A model generated the notes under the pieces. It did no database searches. It was not told the origin of the DNA and was given only the letters and a program-made list of their open reading frames with translations. DNA of 64,000 bases from VRUE01 sp036266075 (GTDB lineage Bacteria; Actinomycetota; Thermoleophilia; Solirubrobacterales; 70-9), in assembly GCA_036266075.1 (NCBI GenBank), contig DATANV010000014.1, forward strand, positions 5,129 through 69,128, given 5' to 3'. The translations under genes and the position numbers were made by a program. Below, piece after piece: positions 49,182-57,506 of the stretch. Every line of letters starts with the position of its first letter. The first letter of the stretch is position 1.

Positions 49182-49792
49182 TGGCGACGACGACCGAGAG
49201 GCGACGTGCGGTCCAGACCGTGGAGGCGGAGACTCCTACGGTTGGCGGTCGCGTGCGGGCACTGCGGGAGGCGATGGGGCTTTCGCTGCGGGACCTGGCC
49301 GAGCGCTGCGGGGTGAGTGCGCCGATGCTTTCGCAGGTCGAGCGGGGCGAGACGAGCCCGACGCTGGCCGTCGCGGCGAAGATCGCCGCCGGTCTGGAGC
49401 TGACGCTGTCGCAGCTGCTGCGGCTGGACGAGGGCGAGCACGTCGCGGTCAGCCGGGTGGCTCGCAGGCGTCGCTACGAGCGCGGCGGACACCGCTTCGA
49501 GGAGCTGACGCCGCCGCTGCCCGGCCAGCGCGCTGACGTCTCGCTGCACACGCTGAAAGCCGGAGCCACGACGGGCGGCCCGAATGATCCGCCGATGCAC
49601 GAGCCCGGCAGCCGCGAGACCGCGGTCGTGCTGAGCGGCGTCCTGGCGCTGGTCGTCGACAGCACCCGCCACGAGCTGCACGCAGGGGACAGCGTCACCT
49701 TCGACGCCGACCTGCCGCACCACTTCGAGAACGACGGCAAGGAGCAGGCTCGCTTCCTCGCCGTGATAGCCGCTGGCCTGAGGAGGAGTTGA
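49181..49792 (+). CDS. XRE-family regulator with cupin domain
   Basis: 203 residues. Helix-turn-helix at about 23-77 (RVRALREAMGLSLRDLAERC, SAPMLSQVERGETSPTLA), cupin ligand domain at about 120-200 (MHEPGSRETAVVLSGVLALV, HHFENDG). XRE-cupin proteins sense small molecules. The start overlaps the previous stop by one base (TAATG) and a palindrome lies just upstream. The gene is followed at once by leuC, whose ribosome-binding site lies in its last codons, so it may control leuCD-leuB. The ligand could be a pathway intermediate, but this is inference. Confidence 0.88.
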   Translation: MATTTERRRAVQTVEAETPTVGGRVRALREAMGLSLRDLAERCGVSAPMLSQVERGETSPTLAVAAKIAAGLELTLSQLLRLDEGEHVAVSRVARRRRYERGGHRFEELTPPLPGQRADVSLHTLKAGATTGGPNDPPMHEPGSRETAVVLSGVLALVVDSTRHELHAGDSVTFDADLPHHFENDGKEQARFLAVIAAGLRRS

Positions 49793-49794
49793 CG

Positions 49795-51180
49795 ATGCCG
49801 CAGACGATGTTCGACAAGATCTGGGACGCGCACGAGGTCACCGATGGCCTGCTCTACATCGACCTGCACCTTGTACACGAGGTGACCTCGCCGCAGGCCT
49901 TCGACGGGCTGCGGATGGTGGGCCGCGGGGTGCGTCGTCCCGACAAGACGCTGGCCACCGCCGACCACAACGTGCCCACGGACGGCACGATGGCGGCTCG
50001 GCTGATCGCCGACGAGCTCTCGCGGGTCCAGGTCGAGACGCTGGAGCGCAACTGCGAGGAGTTCGGCGTGCCGATCTACTCGCTGGGCTCCGACCGCCAG
50101 GGCATCGTCCACGTGATCGGCCCCGAGCTGGGCGTCACTCAACCGGGCATGACGATCGTCTGCGGCGACAGCCACACCTCGACCCACGGGGCCTTCGGGG
50201 CGCTGGCCTTCGGCATCGGCACCTCCGAGGTCGAGCACGTGCTGGCCACCCAATGCCTGGTGCAGAAGCGGCCGAAGACGATGCGCATCGTCTACGACGG
50301 CGCGCTCGGCCCGGGCGTCACGCCCAAGGACCTGATCCTGGCGACGATCGGGCGGCTCGGCACGGGCGGCATGGTCGGCCACGCGGTCGAGTACGCCGGC
50401 CCGGCGATCGAGGCGCTCTCGATGCCGGGCCGAATGACCGTGTGCAACATGACGATCGAGGGCGGTGGCCGGGCCGGCATGATCGCCCCCGACGAGACGA
50501 CCTTCGAGTGGGTGCGGGGCAAGGCCGCTGCGCCCGCCGACTTCGACGCCGCGCTCGAGCGCTGGCGACAGTTGCCCAGCGACGCAGGCGCGAGCTTCGA
50601 CACCGAGGTCGAGATCGACGCGGCCGGGATCTCGCCGATGGTCACCTGGGGAACGAACCCGGGGATGGTCGTCGAGGTGACCGACCGCGTGCCAGACCCG
50701 GCGGCCATGGAGTCGCCGGCCGACCGCGAATCGGCGGAGAGGGCCCTCGCCTACATGGCGCTGGAGCCCGGCACGCCGATAACCGAGGTGGCCCCGGAAC
50801 GCGTCTTCATCGGCTCCTGCACCAACTCGCGGATCGAGGATCTGCGCGAGGCGGCGGCGATGGTCGACGGTCGCAAGGTCGCGAAGTCGGTGCGCGGCAT
50901 GGTCGTGCCCGGCTCCCAGCAGGTCAAGAAGGCGGCCGAGGCGGAGGGCCTGCACGATGTCTTCCGCACGGCGGGCTTCGAGTGGCGTGAGGCGGGCTGC
51001 TCGATGTGCCTGGGGATGAACCCCGACATCCTGCTGGAGGGCGAGCGCTGCGCCTCGACCTCGAACCGCAACTTCGAGGGCCGCCAGGGAAAGGGCGGCC
51101 GAACCCACCTGGTCAGCCCGAAGATGGCCGCGGCGGCGGCCGTCGCAGGCCACTTCGTCGACATCAGGGATTGGAGCTGA
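49795..51180 (+). CDS. leuC: 3-Isopropylmalate dehydratase large subunit
   Basis: A 461-residue aconitase-family subunit that isomerises 2- to 3-isopropylmalate. The [4Fe-4S] ligands are in FIGSCTNSRIEDL near residue 341 and CSMCLGMNPD near 402. VCGDSHTSTHGAFGALAFGI is near 122. ATG 49795 is chosen because AGGAGG at 49781-49786 gives correct spacing; an in-frame TTG at 49789 is less likely. leuD follows two bases after the stop. Confidence 0.97.
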   Translation: MPQTMFDKIWDAHEVTDGLLYIDLHLVHEVTSPQAFDGLRMVGRGVRRPDKTLATADHNVPTDGTMAARLIADELSRVQVETLERNCEEFGVPIYSLGSDRQGIVHVIGPELGVTQPGMTIVCGDSHTSTHGAFGALAFGIGTSEVEHVLATQCLVQKRPKTMRIVYDGALGPGVTPKDLILATIGRLGTGGMVGHAVEYAGPAIEALSMPGRMTVCNMTIEGGGRAGMIAPDETTFEWVRGKAAAPADFDAALERWRQLPSDAGASFDTEVEIDAAGISPMVTWGTNPGMVVEVTDRVPDPAAMESPADRESAERALAYMALEPGTPITEVAPERVFIGSCTNSRIEDLREAAAMVDGRKVAKSVRGMVVPGSQQVKKAAEAEGLHDVFRTAGFEWREAGCSMCLGMNPDILLEGERCASTSNRNFEGRQGKGGRTHLVSPKMAAAAAVAGHFVDIRDWS

Positions 51181-51182
51181 AG

Positions 51183-51746
51183 ATGAGGCCGATAGATGTG
51201 ATCGAGGGCAAGGTGTCGGTTCTGGACCGGGCCGACGTGGATACCGACCAGATCATCCCCAAGCAGTTCCTCAAGCGGGTCGAGCGGACCGGCTTCGGCG
51301 AGTTCCTCTTCTACGACTGGCTGCGCTCCGGTGAGATCGAGCTGGAGCCGAACCCGATCCTCGTCGCCGGCCGCAACTTCGGTTGCGGCTCCTCGCGCGA
51401 GCACGCACCCTGGGCGCTGGAGGATTTCGGCTTCGAGGCGGTGGTCGCCCCGTCCTTCGCCGACATCTTCTACGTCAACTGCACGAAGGTCGGCCTGCTG
51501 CCGGTGGTGCTCGACGAGGAGCACTGCCGCGCGGTCGCAGAGGCTGGCGAGGCGCGGATCGACGTCGACGACCAGACCGTCACCTCGGCCGCTGGGGTCT
51601 TCGAGTTCGAGATCGAGCCCGACGTCAAACATCGGTTGCTGAACGGCCTCGACGACATCGGCATCACGCTGGAGAGCGCGGCGGCGATCGACGCCTTCGA
51701 GGCCACCGGCGCCGCGGCGCGGGGACCGGCGACGACGGGCCTGTGA
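51183..51746 (+). CDS. leuD: 3-Isopropylmalate dehydratase small subunit
   Basis: 187 residues forming the swivelling domain partner of LeuC. Signatures are RADVDTDQIIPKQFLKRVER near residue 15 and the substrate loop AGRNFGCGSSREHAPWAL near 63, followed by PSFADIFYVNCTKVGLLPV. The stop overlaps the GTG of the methyltransferase (GTGA), so that gene is translationally coupled to leuD. Confidence 0.96.
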   Translation: MRPIDVIEGKVSVLDRADVDTDQIIPKQFLKRVERTGFGEFLFYDWLRSGEIELEPNPILVAGRNFGCGSSREHAPWALEDFGFEAVVAPSFADIFYVNCTKVGLLPVVLDEEHCRAVAEAGEARIDVDDQTVTSAAGVFEFEIEPDVKHRLLNGLDDIGITLESAAAIDAFEATGAAARGPATTGL

Positions 51747-52567
51747 GCGCCTCCGAGATACCGGCTGGAGCGATGAACAGCGGCCCGCGAGAGTGGGATG
51801 CCGAGACCTATGACGCTATCTCCGACCCACAGTTCAGTTGGGGATTGGAGGTTCTGGAGCGACTCGAGCTGCAGGGCGACGAGACAGTGCTCGACGCCGG
51901 GTGCGGCTCCGGCAAAGTCACTGCCGAGCTGGCCAAGCGCTTGCCGCGGGGGCGGATCGTCGCGGTCGACGCCTCGCAGGCGATGATCGCCAAAGCGCGT
52001 GAGCGGCTGGGGGAGGGGGCGAGCTACGTCGTCGCCGACCTCTCGGAGCTGCAGGTCGACGAGCCGGTGGACTTGATCTTCTCGACCGCGACCTTCCATT
52101 GGGTCCTCGACCACGAGCGACTCTTCGCCCGTCTGGCAAAGGCGCTGCGCCCGGGCGGCAGTCTGGTCGCCCAGTGCGGCGGCCAGGGCAACGTCGCGGG
52201 CCACGCGCTGGCGATCGCCACGGTGGCCACGCAATCCGAGTTCTCGCCCTACTTCGAAGGGATGACCCTGATGTGGAACTTCGCCTCGCCGGAGGAAACC
52301 GAAGTGAGGCTCGCCGCGGCCGGCTTTGCCGAGCCGCGCTGCTGGCTCGAACCGAAGCCGGTGACCCCCGAGCGCCCACTCGAGTTCACCTCGACCGTGA
52401 CCCTGGGCCCCCACCTCGCGCGCCTGCCGGAGGACCTGCGCCGCCCCTTCGCCGAACGGGTCCTCGACCTCTGCCCTAGACCTCTGACCCTCGACTACGT
52501 CCGCCTCAACATCGAAGCCAAAACCCCGCTCTCGGAGGAGGGTGCCGGTCGCCACCGACACGTTTAG
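51743..52567 (+). CDS. Class I methyltransferase, trans-aconitate methyltransferase-like
   Basis: About 274 residues (GTG 51743; ATG 51773 would give 264). The SAM-binding motif is VLDAGCGSGKVTAELAKRLP near residue 60, then VDASQAMIAKAR, and the family 7 region DLIFSTATFHWVLDHERLFA is close to E. coli Tam. It lies between leuD and leuB and overlaps leuD by four bases. In yeast, Tmt1 methylates both trans-aconitate and 3-isopropylmalate, so a substrate from the LeuCD reaction is attractive. That is inference; other carboxylates are possible. Confidence 0.82.
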   Translation: MSASEIPAGAMNSGPREWDAETYDAISDPQFSWGLEVLERLELQGDETVLDAGCGSGKVTAELAKRLPRGRIVAVDASQAMIAKARERLGEGASYVVADLSELQVDEPVDLIFSTATFHWVLDHERLFARLAKALRPGGSLVAQCGGQGNVAGHALAIATVATQSEFSPYFEGMTLMWNFASPEETEVRLAAAGFAEPRCWLEPKPVTPERPLEFTSTVTLGPHLARLPEDLRRPFAERVLDLCPRPLTLDYVRLNIEAKTPLSEEGAGRHRHV

Positions 52568-52579
52568 AGTCCGTCCGCG

Positions 52580-53653
52580 ATGAGCGCTCCACGCGTAGTC
52601 CTGCTGCCCGGCGATGGGATCGGGCCCGAGATCGTCGGCGTTACCCGGCGCCTGCTGGAGGCGCTCGGCGAGTTCGAGTTCGACGAGCGGCTGATGGGCG
52701 GCTGCTCGATCGACGCCCACGGCGTCGCCCTCACCGCTGAGGTGCTCGACGCCTGCCGAGCCGCCGACGCGGTCCTGCTGGGCGCCGTCGGTGGACCGCA
52801 ATGGGACACGACCGACCCCGACGCGCCGCGCCCGGAGCAGGGGCTGCTCGGATTGCGCAAGGGGATGGGCCTCTACGCCAACCTGCGCCCGGTCCGGCCC
52901 AGCCCGGCGCTGGTCGGCTCCAGCCCGCTGCGAGAGGAGCGGATCGCCGGCACCGACCTGCTGGTCGTGCGCGAGCTGACCGGCGGCATCTACTTTGGAG
53001 ACAGCGGTCGCAATGGCGATGCCGCCCACGACACCTGCGAGTACTCGGTCGCCGAGGTCGAGCGCATCGCCCGCACCGGCTTCGAAGCGGCGCAGCGGCG
53101 CGCCGCCGGCAGCGGCAGAGACCCGCGAGTCACCTCGGTCGACAAGGCCAACGTGCTCGAGACTTCACGACTCTGGCGCGAAGTGGTCGGCCGTGTCGCC
53201 CCCGAGTACCCCGACGTCGGGCTCGACCACCTGCTGGTCGACAACGCCGCGATGCAGCTCGTCTCGCGGCCGGCCGACTTCGACGTGATCCTCACCGAGA
53301 ACCTCTTCGGCGACATCCTTAGTGACGAGTCGGCGATGCTCACCGGCTCGCTCGGGATGCTGCCCTCGGCCAGCCTCGGCGCCGAGGGAGAGCCCGGCCT
53401 GTTCGAGCCGGTGCACGGCTCGGCCCCGGACATCGTCGGCCAGGGGATCGCCAACCCGCTCGCGACCTTCCTCAGCGCCGCGATGATGCTGCACCACGGG
53501 CTCGACCGCCCCGAGGACGCCGCCCGCATCGAGGACGCCGTGGACGCCGTGCTGGAGAATGGTCTCCGCACCCCGGATCTCGCCGCAGCGGGCGAGGCAA
53601 CCGTCGGTACGGACGAGATCACCGCAGCAGTCCTGGCCGAGCTTTCGTCCTAG
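52580..53653 (+). CDS. leuB: 3-Isopropylmalate dehydrogenase
   Basis: A 357-residue NAD- and Mg-dependent beta-decarboxylating dehydrogenase, third step of leucine synthesis. It begins VVLLPGDGIGPEIV. Conserved are LLGAVGGPQWD, the arginine-rich LGLRKGMGLYANLRPVR, RELTGGIYFG, the metal-binding TENLFGDILSDESAML and the NAD motif EPVHGSAPDI. The start has a TAGAGT sequence 9 bases upstream, overlapping the methyltransferase stop. A family B inverted-repeat element follows 11 bases after its stop. Confidence 0.96.
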   Translation: MSAPRVVLLPGDGIGPEIVGVTRRLLEALGEFEFDERLMGGCSIDAHGVALTAEVLDACRAADAVLLGAVGGPQWDTTDPDAPRPEQGLLGLRKGMGLYANLRPVRPSPALVGSSPLREERIAGTDLLVVRELTGGIYFGDSGRNGDAAHDTCEYSVAEVERIARTGFEAAQRRAAGSGRDPRVTSVDKANVLETSRLWREVVGRVAPEYPDVGLDHLLVDNAAMQLVSRPADFDVILTENLFGDILSDESAMLTGSLGMLPSASLGAEGEPGLFEPVHGSAPDIVGQGIANPLATFLSAAMMLHHGLDRPEDAARIEDAVDAVLENGLRTPDLAAAGEATVGTDEITAAVLAELSS

Positions 53654-53664
53654 CGCCAATCCCG

Positions 53665-53755
53665 GTAGGGGTGGAACGTCTTGTACTTTTTCGCCCGATT
53701 GTGCCGGCGAGAGACGCCCCGCGTCCGGCGAAAAAGTTAAGTGGAACCCCTTACC
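53665..53755. repeat. Inverted-repeat element, family B copy 2
   Basis: Arms ACTTTTTCGCC (53685-53695) and GGCGAAAAAGT (53727-53737) around a 31-base spacer; outer flanks GTAGGGG and CCCCTTAC are also complementary. It matches the reverse complement of 16941-17028, arms, flanks and spacer length, with 19 of 31 spacer bases the same. It occupies the region upstream of the ilvE -10 box. Confidence 0.7.
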
Positions 53756-53774
53756 CGGATTGACGCTTCGGGCA

Positions 53775-53780
53775 TACTTT
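53775..53780 (+). promoter_or_regulatory. Candidate -10 box of ilvE (TACTTT)
   Basis: TACTTT ends 6 bases before the ilvE ATG. The family B element ends 19 bases upstream of it. Confidence 0.4.
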
Positions 53781-53786
53781 CCCGGG

Positions 53787-54728
53787 ATGGAGACCGCGGA
53801 GTTGATCTGGCAGAACGGCGAGTTCGTCCCCTGGGAGGACGCCAAGACCCACGTGCTCAGCCACGGGCTGCACTACGGCACCGGCGTCTTCGAGGGGGTC
53901 CGCTGCTATGAGACCGAGCGCGGGCCGGCGATCTTCCGCCACGCCGACCACCTCGACCGGCTCGCCAAATCGGCCGAGCTCTACTACTTGGAGTTGCCCT
54001 ACTCGACCGAGGAGATCGCCGAGGCGACCCGCGAGCTGGTGCGCCGCAACGAACTCACCTCCTGCTACATCCGCCCGCTCGCCTACCGCGGTTATGGCAG
54101 CCTCGGCCTTTACGCCACTGACGCACCGGTCGATGTGATCGTCGCCGCCTTTCCCTGGGGGGTCTACCTCGGCGAGGAGGGCGCGCGGAACGGCATCCGC
54201 GCCGCCGTCTCCTCCTGGCGGGCGATCTCCGGCGACAGCCTGATCCCGCACGCCAAGGCCTCGGGCCAGTACCTCAACTCGATCCTCGCCAAGACCGAGG
54301 CGCAGAAGGCCGGCTACGAAGAGGCGATTCTGCTCGACCAGCACGGCCACGTCTCCGAGGGCTCCGGCGAGAACGTCTTCGTCATCCGCGACGGCGTGCT
54401 GGTCACGCCGGGCCACGCCAACGCGATCCTCGATGGAATCACGCGCGCCTCGGTGGTGCAGATCGCCGGCGACCTCGGCTACCAGGTCGAAGAGCGCAAC
54501 ATCGCCCGCGCCGAGCTCTACCTCGCCGATGAGGTCTTCCTCACCGGAACCGCCGCCGAGCTGGTGCCGGTCCGCGAAATCGACGACCACCCGATCGGCG
54601 AGCCAGGCGAGGTCACGCGGGTCATCCAAAAGAAGCTCGACGACGCCCTGCACGGGCGCGCTGAGGAGTACCTCGAGTGGCTTGACTTCGTCGAGGTCGC
54701 GACCGGGCGAATTACCCCTGCCGCCTAG
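53787..54728 (+). CDS. ilvE: Branched-chain amino acid aminotransferase
   Basis: A 313-residue class IV PLP aminotransferase performing the last step for valine, leucine and isoleucine. It begins LIWQNGEFVPWEDAKTHVLS; HYGTGVFEGVRCYET is near residue 28. The PLP Lys is in HAKASGQYLNSILAK near 158, followed by EGSGENVFVIRDG and the C-terminal FLTGTAAELVPV. ATG 53787 fits the IlvE N-terminus. A family B element sits at its promoter. Confidence 0.95.
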   Translation: METAELIWQNGEFVPWEDAKTHVLSHGLHYGTGVFEGVRCYETERGPAIFRHADHLDRLAKSAELYYLELPYSTEEIAEATRELVRRNELTSCYIRPLAYRGYGSLGLYATDAPVDVIVAAFPWGVYLGEEGARNGIRAAVSSWRAISGDSLIPHAKASGQYLNSILAKTEAQKAGYEEAILLDQHGHVSEGSGENVFVIRDGVLVTPGHANAILDGITRASVVQIAGDLGYQVEERNIARAELYLADEVFLTGTAAELVPVREIDDHPIGEPGEVTRVIQKKLDDALHGRAEEYLEWLDFVEVATGRITPAA

Positions 54729-54800
54729 CGGCTGGCGCTGCGCTGCGCGCGAACGGGCCATCGGCCCTCCCCGGATCGTCCTCGTAACGAAAGGCAGCAG

Positions 54801-56378
54801 ATGGAACAGGTGAAGCTCTACGACACGACCTTGCGCGACGGCATGGGCACGCCCGGCATGTCGCTCTCGGTCGGCGAGAAGCTGAAGGTGGTGCGGGCGC
54901 TCGACGAGCTCGGCGTGCAGTTCATCGAGGCGGGCTTCCCCAGCTCCAACCCCAAGGAAGCCGAGCTGTTCGAGCTGCTCGCGGGCGAGCAGCTGAAGAC
55001 GGCGACCATTTGCGCCTTCGGCATGACCCGCCGCCGCGGCATCGCCGCCGAGGACGACGAGGCGCTGGCCGCGGTGACCGGCTGCTTCGCGCCGGTCGCC
55101 TGCCTGGTCGGCAAGAGCTGGCGGCTGCACCTGGAGAAGGTGACCAAGGTCTCCGATGAGGAAAACCTGGCGATGATCGCCGAGTCGATCGCGCTCTGCC
55201 GCGAGCGCGGCAAGCGGACGGTGTTCGACGCCGAGCACTTCTTCGACGGCTATCGCGACGACCCGGCCTACGCGCTGGCGTGCGTCCGCGCCGCCGTCGA
55301 AGCGGGCGCCGAGAACGTCACCCTCTGCGACACCAACGGCGGCAGCCTGCCCGGCTTCGTCGGCAAGACGGTGGTGGCAGTCGTCGCCGCGCTCGGCGGC
55401 AGCGTCGAGATCGGCATTCACACCCACAACGACGCCGAGTGCGCCGTGGCCAACTCACTGGCCGCCGTCGAAGCCGGCGCCCGCCTCGTGCAGGGGACGG
55501 TCAATGGCTACGGCGAGCGCTGCGGCAACGCTAACCTGGCCTCGATCCTGCCGGCGCTGCAGCTGAAGATGGGCTTCGACGTGGTTCCCGCCGAGCGCCT
55601 CGCGACCCTCGCTCAGACCAGCCACTACCTGGACGAGATCTGCAACATGGCACCAGAGGCCGGCCGGCCCTACGTCGGCCGCAACGCCTTCGCCCACAAG
55701 GCGGGGATGCACGCGGCGGGGGTCGAGGCCGACGCCAGCACCTTCGAGCACCTCGACCCGGCCGCGGTCGGCAACCAGCGCGACATCCTCGCCTCCGAGC
55801 TGTCCGGCAAGGCGACTATCCGCAGCCAGGCCGCACGGGCTGGCCTGCAGCTCGACGACTCGACCGCGGCCCGCGCCGTGGAAACACTGAAGCAGCGCGA
55901 GCACCGCGGCTACCACTACGAGGCCGCCCCGGCTTCCTTCGAGCTGCTGCTGCGACGTGAGTCCGGCGGCTATCAGCCGCTCTTCACGCTGGAGAGCTTC
56001 CGGGTGCTGGTCGAGAAGCGCGCCGACGGAGAGGTCGAGACCGAGGCGACGATCAAGGTCAGAGTCGACGGCAAACGCTACGTCCGCGTCGCCGAGGGCA
56101 ACGGCCCGGTGAACGCCCTCGACAGCGCCCTGCGCGCCGCGATCGCCGACCGCTACCCGCACCTCGCCGACATCGAGCTGACCAACTACAAGGTGCGGAT
56201 CCTCGACGAGAGTCACGGCACCGGCGCCGTCACCCGGGTGCTGCTCGACTCCTCCGACGGCGAGCGGGAGTGGGGGACGATCGGCGTCTCGGAGAACATC
56301 ATCGAGGCCTCTTGGGAGGCGCTCGTCGACTCGCTGGAGTACGCCTTCCAACCGCGGGACGCGACGCCCGGCGGATAG
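54801..56378 (+). CDS. cimA: (R)-Citramalate synthase
   Basis: 525 residues of the 2-isopropylmalate/citramalate synthase family. It begins VKLYDTTLRDGMGTPGMSLS, the CimA form of the motif, and has LCDTNGGSLP, HTHNDAECAVANS and FAHKAGMHAAGV. The C-terminal regulatory domain is complete (about 395-520). It makes citramalate from pyruvate and acetyl-CoA, giving 2-ketobutyrate for isoleucine without threonine. GAAAGG lies 9 bases before ATG. The 72 bases after ilvE contain the small hairpin GGGCC-ATC-GGCCC. Confidence 0.9.
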   Translation: MEQVKLYDTTLRDGMGTPGMSLSVGEKLKVVRALDELGVQFIEAGFPSSNPKEAELFELLAGEQLKTATICAFGMTRRRGIAAEDDEALAAVTGCFAPVACLVGKSWRLHLEKVTKVSDEENLAMIAESIALCRERGKRTVFDAEHFFDGYRDDPAYALACVRAAVEAGAENVTLCDTNGGSLPGFVGKTVVAVVAALGGSVEIGIHTHNDAECAVANSLAAVEAGARLVQGTVNGYGERCGNANLASILPALQLKMGFDVVPAERLATLAQTSHYLDEICNMAPEAGRPYVGRNAFAHKAGMHAAGVEADASTFEHLDPAAVGNQRDILASELSGKATIRSQAARAGLQLDDSTAARAVETLKQREHRGYHYEAAPASFELLLRRESGGYQPLFTLESFRVLVEKRADGEVETEATIKVRVDGKRYVRVAEGNGPVNALDSALRAAIADRYPHLADIELTNYKVRILDESHGTGAVTRVLLDSSDGEREWGTIGVSENIIEASWEALVDSLEYAFQPRDATPGG

Positions 56379-56381
56379 GGT
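56376..56381 (+). promoter_or_regulatory. Candidate -10 box (TAGGGT)
   Basis: TAGGGT overlaps the cimA stop codon and ends 6 bases before the DegT aminotransferase ATG. It may give that gene an independent leaderless transcript. Confidence 0.35.
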
Positions 56382-56387
56382 CCGCCG

Positions 56388-57506
56388 ATGACCGCCGCCG
56401 ACCCGATTCCGCTGGCGCGGCCGGAGATCGGCGAGCGCGAGGAGGAGCTGGTCCTCGAGGTGCTGCGCTCCGGCCGTCTCTCGCTCGGCCCGATAGGGGA
56501 GCGCTTCGAGCGCGAGTTCGCCGCCTGGCTCGGAGTCGAGGACGCGGTCGCCGTCTCCAGCGGCACGACGGCGCTGCACCTTGGCGTGCGGGCACTCGGC
56601 TGGGGTGCGGGCGACGAGGTGCTGACCAGCCCGTTCAGTTTCGTTGCCTCCGGCAACTGCCTGCTCTACGAGGGCGCCCAGCCGGTCTTCTGCGACGTCG
56701 ACCCCGAGACGCTCGACCTCGACCCCGCGGCGGTCGAGGCGGCGCTGGGCGAGCGCAGCGCCGGCCTCCTGCCGGTGCACATCTTCGGTTTCCCGGCGGC
56801 AATGCCCGAACTGGAGGCGATCGCCGCGCGGCATGGCCTCGGGGTCCTCGAGGACGCCTGCGAGGCGCTCGGCGCCGTCGATCGCGAGGGCCGCGCGGTC
56901 GGCAGCCGCGGCAACCTCGCGACCTTCGCCTTCTACGCGAACAAGCAGCTGACGACGGGTGAGGGGGGGATGATCGTGCCGCCCAACGCCGAGACGGCCG
57001 CCCGCCTGCGGGCCGAGCGCAACCAGGGCCGCGGCGCCGACATGGGCTGGCTCGAGCACGGCGGGCTCGGCTTCAACTACCGCCTCTCGGACGTCGCCGC
57101 TGCGCTCGGCGTCGCCCAGCTCGAGAAGCTTGGCACGATGCTCGAACGGCGAGCCAAGCTGGCCACGCTCTACGAGAAGTACCTCACCGACGTCAACGGC
57201 GTGGCAGCACCGGTCGCCGTGCGCGGCACCGAGCGCCGCAGCTGGTTCGTCTACCCGGTGCGCCTCGACGAGGGACTCGACCGCGACGCGGCGATCGGTC
57301 GTCTGGCGGAGCGCGGAATCACCAGCAAGGCCTACCTGCCCTGTATCCACCTCTTCCCGCAGTTCCGTGAGCTGGGCTGGCGCGAGGGGCAGTTCCCCGT
57401 CGCCGAAGCCGCCTCGGCCAGCTCACTGGCGCTGCCCTTCTTCCCGGCGATGACCGAGTTGCAGGTCGGCAGGGTGTGCGAGGCTCTCGCCGAATCGCTC
57501 CACTGA
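56388..57506 (+). CDS. DegT/DnrJ/EryC1/StrS-family aminotransferase
   Basis: A 372-residue fold-type I PLP enzyme, usually acting on keto-sugars attached to nucleotides. VSSGTTALHLGVRALGWGAG near residue 48, ILEDACE-like region VLEDACEALGA with the PLP-stacking Asp, and the Schiff-base Lys in FYANKQLTTGEGGMI near 188 are all present. No nucleotide-sugar genes are next to it, so its substrate is open. It sits between cimA and argH and its stop overlaps the argH start by one base, suggesting an operon. Confidence 0.9.
   Translation: MTAADPIPLARPEIGEREEELVLEVLRSGRLSLGPIGERFEREFAAWLGVEDAVAVSSGTTALHLGVRALGWGAGDEVLTSPFSFVASGNCLLYEGAQPVFCDVDPETLDLDPAAVEAALGERSAGLLPVHIFGFPAAMPELEAIAARHGLGVLEDACEALGAVDREGRAVGSRGNLATFAFYANKQLTTGEGGMIVPPNAETAARLRAERNQGRGADMGWLEHGGLGFNYRLSDVAAALGVAQLEKLGTMLERRAKLATLYEKYLTDVNGVAAPVAVRGTERRSWFVYPVRLDEGLDRDAAIGRLAERGITSKAYLPCIHLFPQFRELGWREGQFPVAEAASASSLALPFFPAMTELQVGRVCEALAESLH

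Noticed and set aside
53760..53765. TTGACG as -35 box of ilvE
   Set aside because: Only 7 bases separate it from the CATACT at 53773; spacing is impossible for a standard promoter.
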